A stretch of 64,000 nt of DNA from Cyclaneusma minus (GCA_037179335.1 JAKZHN010000004.1:248001-312000); one strand, 5' to 3'. Shown: positions 22,326 to 33,599, numbered from the stretch's first letter. A program made the numbers and translations. The notes: generated from the letters alone by a model not told the origin.

Positions 22326-23357
22326 ATGCCGAAAGCAGAGGTCGGCTCGACCAAATACCTCAACAACAAGCTCAAGTCCAAAGGACTCCAGCGTCTACGA
22401 TGGTACTGCCAAGCCTGCGAGCGCCAAATGCGCGACGAGAACGGCTTCAAAATGCACACGCAGTCCGAATCCCACGTCCGCCAAATGATACTCATCGGCG
22501 AAGACCCCAAGAAATACATCAACGACTACAGCAACCAATTCCAAAAAGACTTTTTACAACTGCTGCGCACGTCGCACGGCGAGAAACAAGTCCAGATGAA
22601 CCACTTCTACCAAGAGTACATTGCGAATAAAGAGCACATTCACATGAACTCGACGAAATGGCCGTCGCTGACCGAGTTTGCGAAGCATTTGGGAAGGGAG
22701 GGGATTTGTCGTGTGGAGGAGACGGAGAAGGGACTGCATGTGGCGTGGATCGATAACTCGCCTGAGGCGCTGAGAAGACAAGATGCGATAAGAAAGAAGG
22801 AGAGGCAGGATAAGGGCGATGAGGAGAGAGAGCAGATGCTGATCAGAGACCAGGTTCGCCGCGCAAAGGCTGATGCGGAAGCGAGAGCGGCGGGCGTGGA
22901 GGAGGAAGAGAGGGAACTGAAGCGTGCTGAGGGCGAGAAGATTAAGCTGAATTTTGGTACGAAAGCTACCTCTGTGCCTACTCAGACGGCCTCTGGAAGC
23001 GCAAATCCTTCTGCGACGAAGCCGCCTGGAGAGGGCGAAGAGAAGGCCGGCGACAAAACTGAGACGCCGGATACTCCGAAAGACGTAGCTGCAAAGGCCG
23101 AGCCTGCTGCAAATCCGGATGCAGCGCCAGCAGCTCCAGGTGGGAAGGTATCGATGAAGATGGGGTTCCAGGCCAAGCCGAAGAACGTCTTTTCTGTGGC
23201 CAAAAAAAATGCATTAGGAGGCAAGAAGGCAGCGGTCATCGAGCAGCCGAAGAAAATGAGCGAGGCCGAGCGAATCATGAAGGAGGAAATGTCCAGGAAG
23301 AGAGGTCGAGGATTCGAAGGAATTGGAGGAAATGCACAGAAGAAGCCGAAATTCTGA
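22326..23357 (+). CDS. Kin17-type DNA/RNA-binding zinc-finger protein
   Basis: A single exon of 343 residues in good start context (gtcaccATGCCG). Residues 4-~20 (KAEVGSTKYLNNKLKSKG) are followed by the C2H2-type finger WYCQACERQMRDENGFKMH with H at the second position (SESH). Next is the Kin17 middle domain, a winged helix (FLQLLRTSHGEKQV, HMNSTKWPSLTEFAKHLGR, GLHVAWIDNSPE). From residue ~155 a long charged helix follows, then an Ala/Pro/Lys-rich tail. The higher eukaryotic C-terminal KOW/SH3-like domain is absent, as in other fungi. Known roles of the family are DNA replication/repair responses and association with spliceosomal RNA. Confidence 0.93.
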   Translation: MPKAEVGSTKYLNNKLKSKGLQRLRWYCQACERQMRDENGFKMHTQSESHVRQMILIGEDPKKYINDYSNQFQKDFLQLLRTSHGEKQVQMNHFYQEYIANKEHIHMNSTKWPSLTEFAKHLGREGICRVEETEKGLHVAWIDNSPEALRRQDAIRKKERQDKGDEEREQMLIRDQVRRAKADAEARAAGVEEEERELKRAEGEKIKLNFGTKATSVPTQTASGSANPSATKPPGEGEEKAGDKTETPDTPKDVAAKAEPAANPDAAPAAPGGKVSMKMGFQAKPKNVFSVAKKNALGGKKAAVIEQPKKMSEAERIMKEEMSRKRGRGFEGIGGNAQKKPKF

Positions 23358-23917
23358 TACTCCTGAGGAGCCAGGGTTTTTGCTCTGCATATTACAAGGC
23401 GTTTGGTATGAATAGGCGGTCAACTTGGGTTGTCAAAAGGAGCACTAGGCGTTTAAGGGAACCACAATGATACCACAAGCAGAGGCCAAAGGCAGCGTAC
23501 ATATAGATAATAGCATGAATGCTACTGAACTTCAGTAAGGCCGATGGAGCAAAACAGTCTGCGATCAGGTGGTAGAATTCAAGTTCGTGGAAGTTATGAC
23601 TTATGAGGAACTGTTGGCAGCAGCCCAAGTGATCAGGAGTAAACCAAGTCTTCCGGAATAAACCGGATCGTTGCAAGTAAATCAAATTATTCAGAGTGAC
23701 TGGAACTACTTGATCGAGAGTGAATCATGTTGTCAGAAATGCCAGGTCATTATCTCTCAAGAGATCAAGCTTTTTGAATCACGATGTACGAGCTGTTTCC
23801 GCTGCAATGTTCCCAGTCCTATTTTAACGACTGCCCCTCAAACGCCCCCAACCATAGCATCTCATCCCCCAAAACGCCCATTCAATCCCCAACGCCATCC
23901 CTAGCATGCAATCCCAT
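23358..23917. other. intergenic between convergent Kin17-type and SPT4 genes
   Basis: The two genes converge here. The stretch is 3'UTR-like, AT-richer in the middle (23,660-23,830) and holds no coding frame with support. Confidence 0.4.
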
Positions 23918-24453
23918 CTAATCATCCTGAGCCGAGCCATCGCGCCTGTAGAAGTTCTTCGTCAGCCCAACAGCCACCTTCTTTCCAATATAGCGCCTAA
24001 CTTACGGGATATACCGCCTGCCCGACTGGTTCTCGTAATCATTCACAATCTCTTCCGACAGCGTACCCGACACCTTGGTCGCATACACGCCGCTCACATA
24101 GCCATCCAGACGCTGCCATTTGGCAACCCAGGACCTGGCGGGGCTGGCGAGGGTAATGAGGCCTTCGAAGACTTGGGATGTGCAGTCTTGGATGCCTTCG
24201 GGATTGCCTCGTAGGTTGAGGGCGCCGCCGCAGTTGGGGCAGCCTTCTTTGAGGAAGCGCTGTGTGCGAGGGTTAGCTGGGAATTTTGAAAGAGAGAGGG
24301 CCGCGTGTTTCTTGGGTGAAGGAAGAAACGAGGGATGGCACGAACGCTTTGGGTCATCACGATCGCACACACCATGCAGGCGCGTAGCTGGCGCTGCTGG
24401 CCGGGAGGCACGAAGTTGATGGAGGGATTGATGGAGACCGTGTTGCCAGACAT
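23918..24453 (-). CDS. SPT4: transcription elongation factor Spt4
   Basis: Three exons (24453-24346, 24259-24006, 23945-23918) give 129 residues. The zinc ribbon is visible as RACMVCAIVMTQS then RFLKEGCPNCGG, so the four Cys are split between exons 1 and 2. The Spt4 core follows: VFEGLITLASPARSWVAKW and RLDGYVSGVYATKVSG, then YENQSGRRYIP. The last exon of 28 nt adds RDGSAQDD. Spt4 pairs with the NGN domain of Spt5 to form DSIF, which travels with RNA polymerases I and II. The first intron donor is GTTCGT, weaker than usual, but the splice joins exactly where the family expects. It is divergent from POP8, with the start codons 361 bp apart. Confidence 0.95.
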
Positions 24454-24814
24454 GGTTGGGTCTGAGGTTGGCGGAATGGAGGCTTCAGTAGATGTCGAGT
24501 TTTCGGGATGGACTGGCGGTCGTCGTCGATAAATCTGAAAACTTAGCAGGTTCAGTGGATCGTTCGAAGGCGCAAATCAAGTGGTTTGTGAAGATGGTGA
24601 GCTTCGAGAAGCATCAAAGGTCATGGAGATCCTTGGCGCGAGCCGAGTTGCCGCCTCGCGCGCAAGGCTGCAATTCTGAACTTTTCCATTGATACCTATC
24701 ACCATCTGAACTTCTTCCGCACTGTGAATTCCTTCAACGAACAAAAAACCCAAGAATTTCCTATGACTATACGGGAACTGAAACTCCACCGACGACAAAT
24801 ACCAAACATCCACA
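24454..24814. promoter_or_regulatory. shared divergent promoter of SPT4 and POP8
   Basis: The 361 bp between the two ATG codons contain no gene. Both partners serve basic RNA metabolism, so shared regulation is plausible, but no site is identifiable. Confidence 0.4.
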
Positions 24815-25273
24815 ATGCCCACCACCGCGCCAGAAACCTCTCCCCTAGCCACCTCCCTCAACACAACCCTGCACCCACCCCGACCCCATGAGCACCTCTC
24901 CAAAAGCCACTCGATCACCACCCTCACTCTCAAAACCCCACCCTTCGCCTACCTCCACCTCGAGCTCATCACCGTCTCACAAAACAAACCGCGCCTAGAT
25001 GGCATCACAGCCCGCACCTACTTCTCCCACGCCCTCACGCAATTCCTCGGCCTCACAGGCTCCGCAATCTCCATCGATATTTTGAAAATTGTCAAAAATG
25101 AGGTGTGGATAAGGGTGCCGAGACAGGATTGTGCTGCTGTTGTTGCCGCGATTGGGGGATGGGTTGGGGGGAAGGGGGTGGATGAGGGGGTGGTGAGGTG
25201 GAGGGTTAGGGGGAAGGGGGAGTGGTTGGGGAGTTTGGTTGCGGAGGATGATGAGCGGAAAGTTTGGGGTTGA
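24815..25273 (+). CDS. POP8: ribonuclease P/MRP subunit Pop8-like
   Basis: A single exon of 152 residues. The N-terminus is Thr/Pro rich. From about residue 38 the Pop8 fold is seen: LKTPPFAYLHLELITV, DGITARTYFSHALTQFLG, then SAISIDILKIVKNEVWIRV and RQDCAAVVAAIGGWVG. Pop8 is a small protein subunit of RNase P (tRNA 5' processing) and RNase MRP (pre-rRNA cleavage) in the nucleus/nucleolus. The C-terminal 30 codons are unusually G-rich (ggggtggatgagggggtggtg), giving Gly/Val/Arg residues. The family call rests on the ITARTYFSHALTQFLG/SIDILK pattern and size. Confidence 0.85.
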   Translation: MPTTAPETSPLATSLNTTLHPPRPHEHLSKSHSITTLTLKTPPFAYLHLELITVSQNKPRLDGITARTYFSHALTQFLGLTGSAISIDILKIVKNEVWIRVPRQDCAAVVAAIGGWVGGKGVDEGVVRWRVRGKGEWLGSLVAEDDERKVWG

Positions 25274-25807
25274 AGGGGGGTTTGAGAGCGGTGCTTTCAC
25301 TATGCGGGTCTATCTAAGTGGTCGCATTGAGAGACTACGGGCGCGCGTTATGATAGGTCCTACCTCTAGACTCCCCCACAGTGTGAAGGCTGGTCATAAA
25401 GGTATTCGCAGCGTTTATGGCTGCGACGAAACTTTTGCAAAACAGGGCTATTCACAGCCAGGAGCGTTTAGCACCGACTTCACACCTGAGAATACCTCGA
25501 GCTACGAGGCACACCTGGAATGGGATGCACGAAAAGGAACACGGCAGGCATAAGTGGAAGATCCAAATGGCGGTGGAGATCGTGGCAGTCTATTGCGGAC
25601 ATCAGGGGCTGCTCACTGGCTGGCCCGGCAAGATGCTGATGCTAGCTATGCTTCATGTGGTTCCCCGGCCTCAACCACGGCCGCAACCGTTCCGGACAAC
25701 GCCATGCTTGCCATCCTCTAAGATACCCGATATGCTGCCATGAGCGAAACCGCAGCGATTTGCCCAAATTACCACCAATCCACTTCATTAGTCGTGTCTT
25801 GTGCTCT
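25274..25807. other. intergenic between convergent POP8 and PP5 genes
   Basis: No coding support. Overlapping frames on the plus strand have no recognisable domain. Confidence 0.4.
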
Positions 25808-27543
25808 TCAAGTCATGGACATCAGAGAACTCTGGGCATAGGCCTGTTGGAAACGAAGTCAGTACGAGATTCGTGAATAGGGGACCGAAATGAGGTTCTT
25901 ACCATTGGTTTGATGTTAGGATGAGGTACAGCATCGAACTTGTGGAATTCGAGCTTGTAGTCGGGGCCAATGTTGATGTAGGCGCCCCTGTTCTCAGTCA
26001 TATCGCAGTACTTCGGCGCCGAGAAAACTGGAGGCGAGACTCATTAGCACATATTTCATATAAAAGTGAAACAGAACAGGAAGAACCTACCTGTGATGCA
26101 CTGGCCGTTATGTTCTTCTTCATAACCTTCCATGCGCACTTCATGGCTGCGAATGATCGCCTTGAGGCCGTTTCTCTCGCAGAATCGCTTGGTCACATCC
26201 GGGCCAAACTGCACACCAACACCTCTCTTGCTAGGGCCTCGGCCAGGCATGGCCTGGGGATCGGTCCAGAGCATCTCCATCATCAAGCCAGATTGACCAG
26301 GCTGTCGCTGGTTGTGTCGATTCAACTTTCGAATATCGTCCAGTGTGTACTTGTCATCTGAGAACAAGCCTCCGTGAAGAACCAGGTATTGCTTTCCAAT
26401 CAGAGTAGCTAATGGAAGTGCAGAAAAGCTTTCGGAAAATAACTTGAAGACTCGGTCGTTATACTTCGCTTTACATTCGCCCTCGAATCCATATACCCGG
26501 TTCATATCGTCGGTTTCGTGGTTACCCCTGTTGATGAACATGCCTGAGGGTCGCAGCCACTTATATGCGTAGAGTAGTAATGCGATCTCGGTTGACCAGG
26601 ATCCACGGTCGACGAAGTCGCCATTGAAGAGATAGTGGTGCTTCTCGTCGGGCAACCCATTCAGTCGGAACAATTCCATGAGATCGAAGTATTGACCTAT
26701 GACTCAGTGTTAGCCCTGCCGCCTCTGTACCTTCTTGTATGACTCCAGCATAATGACAACACATACCGTGGGTATCACCGCAGACGGTAAGCTGCACGTC
26801 ATCTGCGATCTCCACTTCCACCATGGTCGCTTCATCATGGACAATCTTCTGGACTGCCATGACGATTTGGTAAACGTATTTCTTGTGGATCTTCTTGCCG
26901 TTCTTGAAGCGCTCCATCATGTCCGTGATAAATTCCTGGGTCATCTCTTTCTCTAACCGGACTCCATCATAGCTGTCTTCTACGACCATAGAATCAAGAT
27001 CGAGTCCCTCGGCAGCTGATGGTGGATCGCCTATCTCGATGGCGTGGAAGAACTCGACCCTTCGCACGATCTTCTCGCACTCAGCGAGCTTGAGCTTGGC
27101 ATCTTTGTCGTTCGGGGCCTTCTTGACCACCGTCTTGAAGTCTCTCAGCGCATCGCGGGATTTGAGGATGGCAGTGTAGGCGACTGCTCTTCGATAGTAA
27201 GCCTGGACACATCGGGTGAGCATCGACTCGGCATATGAATTTCGCCACTCGGCCGTACCTTGACTAGGTTTGGATTCAGCTCGATAGCCATCGTCGCATC
27301 TGCAATTGCATAGCCGTATGCTTCGGACTTGATGTTTGCCTGGAAAATGACAGTCAGTCACGCGAGCAAGGTGAAGGGCGACAGGAAGCTCACCTGGGCT
27401 CGATTGGAGTAAAAAGTAGCCTCGTTGGGGTTCTTCTCGATGGCCTTGGAGTAGAAGTCGATAGCGGCCGGCCAGTTATGTGCCTTGAAAGCCTCATTGC
27501 CCTGATTCTTCAGCTCAACGGCCTGCTCCTCCTCGGGCGTCAT
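25808..27543 (-). CDS. PPT1: serine/threonine protein phosphatase 5 (PP5/Ppt1) with N-terminal TPR domain
   Basis: Six exons (27543-27394, 27339-27259, 27202-26767, 26696-26091, 26027-25903, 25843-25808) give 477 residues. Three TPR repeats fill residues 1-~115 (LKNQGNEAFKAHNWPAAIDF, ANIKSEAYGYAIADATMAIE, YYRRAVAYTAILKSRDALRD); these bind the C-terminus of Hsp90. The PPP-family catalytic domain follows with all metal and catalytic motifs: GDTHGQYFD, GDFVDRG, GNHETDDMN, LHGGLFSDD, RSHEVRMEGYEEEHNG and SAPKYCD. The tail SSLMSMT lies on a 36 nt last exon, inferred from splice sites. In PP5 the TPR domain auto-inhibits the phosphatase until Hsp90 or lipid binds. No missing catalytic residue is seen. 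Confidence 0.96.
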
Positions 27544-27997
27544 GGTGAGTTCGGGCTCGTGAAGGCAGCAAAAGAGCGGGCGGGGTGGTTGCAAATTCGG
27601 TGCTACATGCACAAGCGTAGACTTCTCCGGTATTTGCGAGAATGCGAGTGGAATAGAGAGAAAATGTCCCTTTGTAATAAGTCCAGGGCAAAGATGGCAG
27701 ATAGCTTGGAGCGAAGAGAGAGTGCAGTTCGTAGGAAGTGCTCGCCCGCCGAGCTTCGATTTCTAGAAACAATTCCGTTTACAGCCTAGGCGGTTTGTGG
27801 ATTGCGGTGGCCCGTGCGCAGCTTGATGGCGGGGCTGCCCGTTAGTCGGAACTTTAATAAAGTCCAGGGCTGGACCCCCACGACGACTGCCTAGCGCAAC
27901 GACTCCTTCCTCGACATACTTTATCGACAAAGACCCCATCCAAAACCACAGCAGTACGCAGACAATCTTGGATGCGACACAGCGCCGACATTCAACT
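27544..27997. promoter_or_regulatory. shared divergent promoter of PPT1 and the ESS2-type gene
   Basis: This 454 bp stretch separates two start codons reading apart. The right gene's open frame extends back to 27,968 but its first ATG is 27,998. No specific elements can be named. Confidence 0.4.
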
Positions 27998-29365
27998 ATG
28001 GCAGCCAAGCCAGGCAAAGCGCTGGTGAAGCGCTCCAACGACACCGAGCTCATGCCGCCCCCCAAACGCATCAAGAGACCATCGACTGTCCTGGACGAGG
28101 ATACCTACACTGACGCTTTGTCCCACATCATATCTAGGGATTTCTTCCCCGGCCTTCTGGAGACTGAAACCCAACAAGAATACCTGGATGCGCTCGAGTC
28201 CAAAGATGGCGCGTGGATTTCCAGTGCCAGTCAACGCCTGAAGACCATTATGACTCCTGGCCGAGCGCATGGCAGGAGAGGAACTTCATTGGCAACGCCT
28301 TTGCGAGCGACCGAGACCCCGAAAAGCTATAGAGGGGACACACCCATGTCCGTCATATCTACCGGCTCCCAGGCCTCGACTGCCCTACAATCTACCGTGC
28401 AGGTTGATACGAGTTTGAGCCTGGATCAATTTCAGGCCAAGTACACCAGCGAGGATAACGAGAGCTTCAACAAGTTACTCGACAAACAAAACCAGAAAAG
28501 GGCCGAAAAGTATGCTTGGATGTGGAAGGGCAACAAAATCGCCTCCAACCGCCAAATTGCGCAGAGGAACGTGGAGAACAAGTTGATCGAGTCCAGGGGG
28601 TCATTGAAAGATGATGGCTTTGAAAGGAAGCGTCTTGCGATCCAGGATAAGACAGAAAAGCCCGCTATGCCTGACAGCTGGCGATCCAAGCCTGACAACA
28701 ACTTCATGTTCGAGCCTACGGGTGTGGAGGATTCAGTGCAAACTGTAGCTCAAAGGTCGGAGCTAGAATCTAGGGCAGGCCCAAAAGCAGTTGTCCACGG
28801 CAACACTCGACTGCCCGACCCGGACCTACCAAAAGAAGCGGAAGTTCCACCTTCGCCATCACTATCGGCTCTTCAGGATGCGATAGCAGGGCGTCGGCGG
28901 GCGTACAGCGAGTCAGTGGCAGGAGACAATGGCAGCGAGACTCCACGGGTAAATGGATATGCCTTTGTCGACGACGAACCTGAACCTGCGGAGCTGGAGA
29001 GTGTAAGTGCTGGGTATGGACTCATTGACCTTGGTAAAGGTGATGCAACACCGAATCCATTCAAGATCAAAGAGCAGAGCAGGCGAGAAGATCTTCACCA
29101 TCGGATGGTGGACAAGACAGCCAAAAGCAAGAGGGCTTCTTTGAAAAATGGCATGACTGGCAAGGCGGATATGAGTCCCGTGCCCAAGTTTCCTAGCAGT
29201 CCACGAGTCTCTTCCGGTAACTTAACGCCGGCGGCACAGCGCTTATGGAGTTCGATAGGAACTCCTCGTAAGGGTCAGTCTCCGAACTTCTCTTTTACCG
29301 CGTCGGGCTCCACCAAGCCCCGTGAGTCAGGGCTCAGGAAGCAATGGTCGGTGCGCTCGAAATAA
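27998..29365 (+). CDS. Ess2/DGCR14-family nuclear protein (splicing-associated)
   Basis: A single exon; the first in-frame ATG is 27998 (MAAKPGKALVKRS), giving 455 residues. Family signatures: RPSTVLDEDTYTDALSHII, ISRDFFPGLLETETQQEYLD, the SLDQFQAKYTSEDNESFNKL motif, and KRAEKYAWMWKGNK. Later come GYGLIDLGKGDATPNPFKI and a C-terminal LTPAAQRLWSSIGTPRKG. The family (Bis1 in fission yeast, DGCR14/ESS2 in man) associates with late (C complex) spliceosomes. Most of the remainder is disordered and Ser/Pro rich. The gene is intronless and looks intact. Confidence 0.93.
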   Translation: MAAKPGKALVKRSNDTELMPPPKRIKRPSTVLDEDTYTDALSHIISRDFFPGLLETETQQEYLDALESKDGAWISSASQRLKTIMTPGRAHGRRGTSLATPLRATETPKSYRGDTPMSVISTGSQASTALQSTVQVDTSLSLDQFQAKYTSEDNESFNKLLDKQNQKRAEKYAWMWKGNKIASNRQIAQRNVENKLIESRGSLKDDGFERKRLAIQDKTEKPAMPDSWRSKPDNNFMFEPTGVEDSVQTVAQRSELESRAGPKAVVHGNTRLPDPDLPKEAEVPPSPSLSALQDAIAGRRRAYSESVAGDNGSETPRVNGYAFVDDEPEPAELESVSAGYGLIDLGKGDATPNPFKIKEQSRREDLHHRMVDKTAKSKRASLKNGMTGKADMSPVPKFPSSPRVSSGNLTPAAQRLWSSIGTPRKGQSPNFSFTASGSTKPRESGLRKQWSVRSK

Positions 29366-29539
29366 AGTATTACGATACACGCGGCAAATTGGTTGGGATG
29401 GAGGGTTTCTTCAGCATGGCTTGCGGGTTTCGGTTGGGCAAATTCGCATTTCTAGGAGTTTACAGCGAGGAAGACACTGTCTAATAGCTTACGGATGGGA
29501 TAATACATATATGGAACCGATGACAACACCTCGTCAAGC

Positions 29540-31115
29540 TCACCAGCCTGAGTCAGATTCCCTTCTCATGAAAAAGTCTTCCATCCTCTGTCTCTGGCGC
29601 TCAAAACCCCTCCTCTCCTCCTTCTCCCTCACATCCCCCAGCTTCGTCGTCAGCCTTCCAAACTCTTCCACAACCAATCTCTCCATCGCCTGCAAGTGCC
29701 TCTTCGCCTTCATTCTCTTCTGATTATCCAGCGCCTCCAAGCCATCAACCCTCTGCCTGTACGAGCCTCGCCTCATTTCTTCCGGTAGCCCATCGCCCGC
29801 CTTCTCTCGGTCATTCCAGTGAGTATTGTATTCCTTGCTCCACTCCAGACACTCATCTTCAGCCTCCTCAATACGACTATGGATGAGCTGACACGCAGCA
29901 ATAATCTCATGACACTCCATTCGATCCACGAATCCCGAGACATCGCGCTGAGAGTTGGACAAATATCGTTTCACAGTCGCATTATCTAGTCTGAGAATTG
30001 CAGCTCGGAGATGCTCAACCTGGTCATCGCTAATAGGGGCGTCGGCAGCTCTCGTCTTGGCTTTTCTGTCGTTGGTTCCAGGCGCCCCAACCAAGAAAAT
30101 GCGGTTTTCCTCACGACGTTTGTGGCTTTTGCGGTCTTTCTCGCGTTTGCGAATTTCCTTCTTGAGTCTCCTTAGAGTCGCAGTCTTGCTGCTGCTGGAG
30201 CTGCTGGAGCTGGGCGGACCTCGGTGTCTGTTGTTCAAGTGCCAACCCTCGCGGCTGTGCTCTTGCACAGGAGGGCGAGGGTCCGGTTGTGTGTTTCCCC
30301 ATCCGTTGTTGCTTTGGCGTTGTTGTGCCACTTCCCATCCGGTACCAGTGTTGTTGCTGTTGCTGGGCTCGTAATAGAGCAGCTCGATGTTGGGTTTGCG
30401 TTGTTCTCCTCCTTCCCGGCCCCCAGTGTTGTTGTTGTCGTTGTTGTTGCTGCCCCAGCCTCCAGAGTTGGGATTGCTGCTGCTGCTGTTGTTGTTGCTC
30501 TCGGAAGGGTAATTGCTACCCCACCCGACGTTTCTTTGGGGCTGCTGTCCTCCATGTCCCCAGCCCCCGTTATTGTTGTTGTTGTTGGTGGTGGTGGTGT
30601 TGGTGGTGGTGTTGTTGTGCTCGCAAGTACACAAATCCCAGCATCCGCACTGTCCTCCCCCTTGCCGGGCCCCAGTGTTGTTATTGCTCTCGCTATAATC
30701 ATCCCACCCGCCGCCGCCTCTACCCTGTTTTTCCCCTCCTCCGCCCCCAGTGTCCCCCCAGCTCCCACTGCTGTTGCTGTTGCTTCCTCCAGAGCTCCCC
30801 CACCCACCGGAAGCATTCACACCCCCGCTACGCTTCTCTTTCTTCTCACCCCAGCTCTTATCATTCACTCTACCCCAGTCGCCTCGATGATGCGCAACGA
30901 CAGTATCAGAACTGGAGGCAGAAACAGTGGCAAACTTGGAAGCTTGGAATCCCATTGAGCTTTACATTCACAGTAAGTTGCGAAGGATAGGAGGTTCCGA
31001 ACTCACAGGGTCGATAATATTTTTCTGATATCCGTGGGGGCGGGGCTGGGTAGCTTCCCGGAACTGAAAATAATCGCTCTGGATCGAGCGCTGATTCGGA
31101 GCGAGTTCTGGACAT
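29540..31115 (-). CDS. GW/WG-repeat, Asn/Ser/Gly-rich protein with C-terminal coiled coil; function unknown
   Basis: Two exons (31115-31007 and 30942-29540) give about 503 residues. The start at 31115 (gccATGtcc) is preferred over the ATG at 30955 because splicing joins EKYYRP to SSKFATVSAS in frame. Residues ~50-290 are low complexity (Asn, Ser, Gly) with about a dozen Trp next to Gly: GDWGR, KSWGE, GGWGSS, GSWGD, GGWDD, GGWGHG, VGWGSN, GGWGSN, TGWEV, NGWGN and EGWH. A poly-Ser run and a strongly basic stretch follow (KKEIRKREKDRKSHKRREE). The C-terminal ~200 residues are charged helical, probably coiled coil (LIHSRIEEAEDECLEWSKE, KAKRHLQAMERLVVEEFGR). No named family is recognised. Long opposite-strand frames over the repeats are by-products of composition. 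Confidence 0.8.
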
Positions 31116-32211
31116 GGCGGAGAGGTGGAAAGGGGTGTTGAGGTGTTCTTCGGAGGAAGATGAGGGTATTTTAGGAGAAGCAAGGTTGGGAGCCTAAGGG
31201 AAATTGCGAGGGGTTGTTGACGTGATCAAAGCTTGAGATGAAAGAAGAAAGAATTTTTCAACTCATTGTGGTGGAGCTAAGAATTGTTGTAGTCAGATTG
31301 CTGCATTGTAACTTGGGGTTTGTTACAAAGATCTTACGCATAGCCCCTTTTTCAGTTTGGGTAGTTCCCCCGGCTTTGTCAGGAATCTGGCAGAAGCCAT
31401 CAGCATCTGTCAGAGACCACGAGAACGAATTGAAGAAAGCGAATATTTGTTTGAATCCTGCTAAAACTCGAGCAGCCCAAAAATAATCACCAAAAAAGTA
31501 TTCTCAAATGTACACCCAACCCACCCAGCTTCACCACCCATGCTCAATGAGGGAGAACCACATACCGTTGAAAGGAAAGGATCCAGTCCATCCATTATCA
31601 ACTGCTTGTGGATTTCAATGCTGACCACACTTTGCGGGTATACTTGTTACAGGTTAGTAGGTATGCGGGTTTTGAAGTCCGAAATACGCTGCCATTTTTT
31701 TGGGTTTTTCTATGTGACTTGTTAGCGAAACCCACTTGGAACCTCTAGGGAAAGAAAGGGAATGTGAGTTGAGTGGTTTTGACAAGTGAGCCATGTGTAC
31801 ATTTGATGTTGGGGACTGAGCGGTTGGGAGTTATGTTTGTGTTGCTGGGAGTACGGGAGGGGCAAACAGGTCTTGGGCGGCTACGGATGGATTGTGGACG
31901 GCCTTGTTGGGGTTTGTCTCGGAGGATGTTGAGGTAGGTACTGTTGGTCGGAATGGTCAAATCTCCTGGAGGTATTAGGAACTGGGAAGACTAGAAAGGC
32001 TTATGAACTTGCAGCTTGCGTCATCAATCAATCTACACCAGAGTAAAGCTCAATGTAGAAGCCTTTGTCCTTTGCCAACCTGAAGCTCCTGGATCTTTCA
32101 ATGTAGATCTGGTAGGTACATTTCAGCCAAGTATAAATAAACAGCCCATGGCGATTCTCTGAACTTCAATAATTTTTCTACTAAGCCCCATTTACCATCC
32201 ATAGCGCAAAG
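31116..32211. other. 1.1 kb intergenic
   Basis: No gene is supported. It holds the upstream region of the GW-repeat gene and the promoter of the small gene at 32212, with a TATA-like gtataaataaa near 32,130. Confidence 0.4.
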
Positions 32212-32661
32212 ATGGCAGACTCCGTCGACGACATTAATTCCCGACGCGCTAGAATTCTTGAAGAAAGCATGGAGACTCTGAATCACGACACCATCACACA
32301 CATTCTTGCCACAAGCGGCAATTCCCTAGACGGCCTCGTCCACAAGCTGCAGTTCCATGCCATCTTCTCGGCTTTTGGCCGTATCGACATCAGGATTGGA
32401 CAGCTGGAGGACGAGATACTAGGGCGGCCCGTCTACAAGGGTCGCCCATCCAGGGTGCTACCAGGGAGTCCCGAACGGGTGAGCTACTGTACACAGCAGA
32501 GAGCGGAAAGGGAGAAAAATGTGGAGCTCTGTACAAACATGGAGCAGGTACTGAAGGAGGAGTTTGAGAGGGTGTATCGGAGGTTGAAAAATTTGACGGA
32601 CAGTCAAATAAGGCAGCTTGGGTGGGTGGAGGCAGAGTTTGCATACATGCCTAACCGTTGA
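32212..32661 (+). CDS. small hypothetical protein (149 aa)
   Basis: A single exon starting MADSVDDINSRRARILEES in good context (aaagATGgca). It is rich in charged helical segments (LEESMETLNHDTITHILA, VLKEEFERVYRRLKNLTD) around a Pro/Gly-containing centre (GRPVYKGRPSRVLPGSPERV). A TATA-like box lies about 80 bp upstream. I do not recognise the family; it looks like a lineage-restricted cytosolic or nuclear helical protein. Confidence 0.62.
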   Translation: MADSVDDINSRRARILEESMETLNHDTITHILATSGNSLDGLVHKLQFHAIFSAFGRIDIRIGQLEDEILGRPVYKGRPSRVLPGSPERVSYCTQQRAEREKNVELCTNMEQVLKEEFERVYRRLKNLTDSQIRQLGWVEAEFAYMPNR

Positions 32662-33218
32662 GGGGCGCAGGTCGGAAGAGACACCTGGCGATCAGGGGAT
32701 CTGAGCTGTAGCTAGGGTACGGCTGGGTTACTGTACTTCCACTGTCTAGAGATTTATCGCAGGGTTGACACTGTCGATGCAAGCTTCTGAGCTCTTGAGG
32801 AACTATGAATATTGACATGTCTTTTGCGTTGGGTAGCTGTAGCTTGGTACAAGAGCTTGGCAGGCAGTCAAAGGGTTCGGATAGACTTTGGGAAATCTTC
32901 TTGTACGATGAATGCTTCATAAGGGGCAAAGACTTCCATTGTAAACTTCGAAACCCAAACATCATGTGATGTAGCAATTGACAGTCGGTTGGTGAACAAG
33001 AAAGAATTTCTACTCGGACGCCAATTAGACTCACATGTCCGGACGATCCTGTCGCTACCTTGCACCATTCTTGACCGAGCTCCGGCTTGTTAATACTGAG
33101 TTGACCCCTTAGAACCAGATGACAATACCGTAAAGGAGGAAAGGCTCCATCCGTCTGTCCAATCTATTCCATTACCACTGTACCAGACGACAATACCTTC
33201 TATGAAGTGTTGTTTTAA
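32662..33218. other. intergenic between small hypothetical and repeat-rich relic
   Basis: Nothing recognisable; no coding support on either strand. Confidence 0.35.
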
Positions 33219-33599
33219 ATGAGACAATGTTGCAACAGCACTGGATTTCTCACTCAACCGATTTCTGAAAAGGAACCGAAAGGACGGTCGCTTAACAAAT
33301 TAAGAGGCCGCCCGCCTAGCGTTTGCCGCCTATTCTCGTCTACCACATCCCGCCCGCGTCGTCAGTGCTTCCGTTCTGTTGTTTACTATACCAAGGCGCG
33401 CCCGTCCGCCTTGCCTTTCTTATACTCCACCATCGCGACCGAACCTCTACAAGCTCGGAGACCTAACTCGTCCGTTTTCAACGACCTCTGCGACAATACC
33501 GCACGATCTGCAAGGCAACGACAAGTGCTCCAGAGACATTACCCAGGGATCATGGGGAGTTCTGGCTCCCAAACAAGACGTTGTTCCCGGATCACAATC

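Noticed and set aside
30224..30990. Long plus-strand frames rich in Cys, Val and Leu opposite the GW-repeat gene
   Set aside because: They are the complement of Asn/Ser/Gly codon runs (AAC/AGC/GGT repeats) and have no independent motif; the minus-strand frame has a proper start, splice and coiled-coil end.
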